7,055 bases of DNA from DATAES01 sp036493595 (lineage in GTDB: Bacteria; Actinomycetota; Acidimicrobiia; Acidimicrobiales; JACDCH01): NCBI GenBank assembly GCA_036493595.1, contig DASXPN010000131.1:1-7055 (forward strand). The letters run 5' to 3'. Within the stretch, counting starts at the first letter, position 1, and every line of letters begins with the position of its first letter. This document shows positions 6,485 to 7,055 of the stretch, piece after piece. The notes under the pieces are model-generated. The model was not told the DNA's origin, searched no databases, and was given only the letters and a program-made list of their open reading frames with translations. Both the position numbers and the translations under genes were made by a program.

Positions 6485-6512
6485 TTGAAATCACATCGAT
6501 GTGATCTAGGCT
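6485..6512 (+). promoter_or_regulatory. Promoter of the DUF3499-type gene, near-leaderless
   Basis: TTGAAA (6485-6490) and TAGGCT (6507-6512) are separated by 16 bases, a good sigma70/HrdB-type arrangement. The predicted transcript start is near 6519, one base from the ATG at 6520. There is no Shine-Dalgarno, so translation would be leaderless or nearly so, a common mode in actinobacteria. The spacer is occupied by a perfect palindrome (separate entry). Confidence 0.6.
6490..6505 (+). promoter_or_regulatory. Perfect 16-bp palindrome in the promoter spacer (putative operator)
   Basis: ATCACATCGATGTGAT is fully self-complementary with no loop. It begins at the last base of the -35 hexamer and ends two bases before the -10, so a bound dimer would block RNA polymerase. 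The size and symmetry fit a homodimeric repressor; the half-site order (TCACA then TGTGA) is the reverse of the CRP consensus, so a CRP site is not a good explanation. ArsR/SmtB- or TetR/GntR-type repressors are possible. No such regulator is encoded in the window. Confidence 0.6.
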
Positions 6513-6519
6513 GCCCGCC

Positions 6520-6729
6520 ATGCGAACCTGCGCCAAGATGCGATGCGCCAACGACCCGACCGCCACCGTCGCCCTCGTCTACGCCGATCGTGCAGTCGTG
6601 ATCGTGGGGCTCCTCGCCGAACGGGACCCGAACCTGTTGGATCTGTGCGACGAGCACGTCGAGCGCATGACGCCGCCGGTCGGCTGGGTGGTGCGTGACG
6701 AGCGCACGTCGGCGCCGATCGCGGTCTGA
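6520..6729 (+). CDS. DUF3499-type small Cys/His protein
   Basis: This 69-residue protein has the pattern MRxC-x4-C...ATVALVYADRAVVIVGLL...DLCDEHVERMTPPVGWVV, which I recognise as the DUF3499 family of actinobacteria. C4, C9, C43 and H46 could form one zinc site (CX4C...CX2H); metal binding is inferred, and no biochemical role is known to me. The central VALVYADRAVVIV segment is a beta-hairpin-like core typical of small treble-clef or ribbon proteins, not a membrane helix. It is short, with none of the low-complexity C-terminal extension some relatives carry. The start is the first ATG after the promoter and includes the conserved N-terminal cysteine pair. In related genomes DUF3499 genes sit near whiB2, a metallopeptidase-like gene and phosphomannomutase (from memory), which fits this window. 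Confidence 0.85.
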   Translation: MRTCAKMRCANDPTATVALVYADRAVVIVGLLAERDPNLLDLCDEHVERMTPPVGWVVRDERTSAPIAV

Positions 6730-6733
6730 CACG

Positions 6734-6754
6734 GTCCGGCGTCGGCCGGACGCC
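6734..6754 (+). terminator. Hairpin after the DUF3499-type gene, two competing folds
   Basis: GTCCGGC (6734-6740) pairs with GCCGGAC (6745-6751) around GTCG. An overlapping alternative pairs GGCGTC (6738-6743) with GACGCC (6749-6754). No T-run follows. It starts four bases after the stop, as terminators often do, but is weaker than the one at 711-736. The rest of the 172-base gap to the next gene holds only a promoter-like element and no ORF I can support. Confidence 0.4.
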
Positions 6755-6858
6755 CTCGGCCATCGGGCTACGAGCATGGTCCCCCGCGACCCTGGCACGA
6801 CGCACCCTCGGGGGGTGGAGAAGCGATCGCACGGCAGACTCGAGAGATGACGGTGTGG

Positions 6859-6867
6859 TGCTATGGT
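6859..6867 (+). promoter_or_regulatory. Putative extended -10 promoter of the zinc-ribbon gene
   Basis: TGC-TATGGT (6859-6867) fits the extended -10 pattern and predicts a transcript start near 6874, 28 bases before the ATG at 6902. No clear -35 is seen. It shares the string TGCTA followed by GTCTCGC with the element before the glycosyltransferase gene. Confidence 0.5.
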
Positions 6868-6901
6868 CTCGCGGCCCCCGGCACCCGACACTGGACGCAC
6901 G

Positions 6902-7055
6902 ATGCCTGAGACCACCCCCGGGACCTGCCCCGAGTGCAAGCAGGGCGACCTCATCACGATCTCGATGTCGGTGAGCGAGCGCGACCTCATGTTCACGACC
7001 TGCCACATGTGCGAATCGAAGTGGTGGTTCCGTGACGGCGAGCTCGTCCCGCTCA
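6902..7055 (+). CDS. Small zinc-ribbon protein (3' end missing)
   Basis: The first 51 codons are visible and run off the right edge. CPEC (residues 9-12) and CHMC (34-37) form a CX2C-x21-CX2C zinc ribbon, followed by ESKWWFRDGELVPL, where the two tryptophans and the acidic/glycine turn are typical of short actinobacterial zinc-ribbon proteins of unknown function encoded between DUF3499 and phosphomannomutase genes (recalled, not searched). Start choice: the ATG follows a promoter-like element and leaves eight residues before the first cysteine; the upstream TGGACG is only a weak Shine-Dalgarno. A role in nucleic-acid or protein binding is generic for such ribbons; the specific function is unknown. 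Confidence 0.78.
   Translation, partial: MPETTPGTCPECKQGDLITISMSVSERDLMFTTCHMCESKWWFRDGELVPL

Noticed and set aside
6490..6505. CRP/FNR binding site
   Set aside because: The half-sites are in the opposite order (TCACA...TGTGA instead of TGTGA...TCACA) and the site lies between -35 and -10, so the CRP reading is not supported; an unidentified dimeric repressor fits better.
6481..7008. Reverse-strand ORFs across the DUF3499 and zinc-ribbon genes
   Set aside because: They run antisense to two recognisable Cys-motif proteins, have no RBS or domain, and span the promoter region; GC-driven shadows.

Overview
The window is a high-GC chromosomal segment from an actinobacterium (phylum Actinomycetota; class not resolvable by eye, and a deep-branching lineage is possible). 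The evidence is a WhiB-family iron-sulfur regulator, which is essentially confined to this phylum and its phages, together with DUF3499- and DUF5719-type genes found next to whiB2 in many actinobacteria (recalled from family knowledge, not searched). All supported genes are on the + strand.

Layout: (1) the C-terminal 71 codons of a WhiB2/WhmD-like regulator, cut by the left edge; (2) a 138-residue, extremely basic histone-H1-tail-like protein built from an 18-residue tandem repeat, closed by a strong GC hairpin terminator; (3) a 1025-residue membrane protein with an N-terminal family-2 glycosyltransferase domain, whose stop overlaps the start of (4) a secreted or anchored DUF5719-type protein made of four repeats of about 105 residues; (5) a membrane-anchored L,D-transpeptidase (peptidoglycan-binding plus YkuD domains); (6) a 69-residue DUF3499-type Cys/His protein with a near-leaderless promoter whose spacer is filled by a perfect 16-bp palindrome; (7) the first 51 codons of a small zinc-ribbon protein, cut by the right edge.

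The theme is cell-envelope biogenesis beside a developmental/division regulator: glycan transfer or assembly at the membrane (glycosyltransferase and its coupled exported partner), peptidoglycan 3-3 cross-linking or protein attachment (L,D-transpeptidase), and two small metal-binding proteins that in related genomes precede mannose-phosphate metabolism genes. The most unusual items are the histone-tail-like gene with recently expanded repeats, the palindrome-in-spacer promoter, the four-fold repeat of the DUF5719-type protein, and the L,D-transpeptidase lying inside an otherwise familiar gene order. I see no mobile element, CRISPR array, tRNA or rRNA, and no stretch over 300 bases without a gene.
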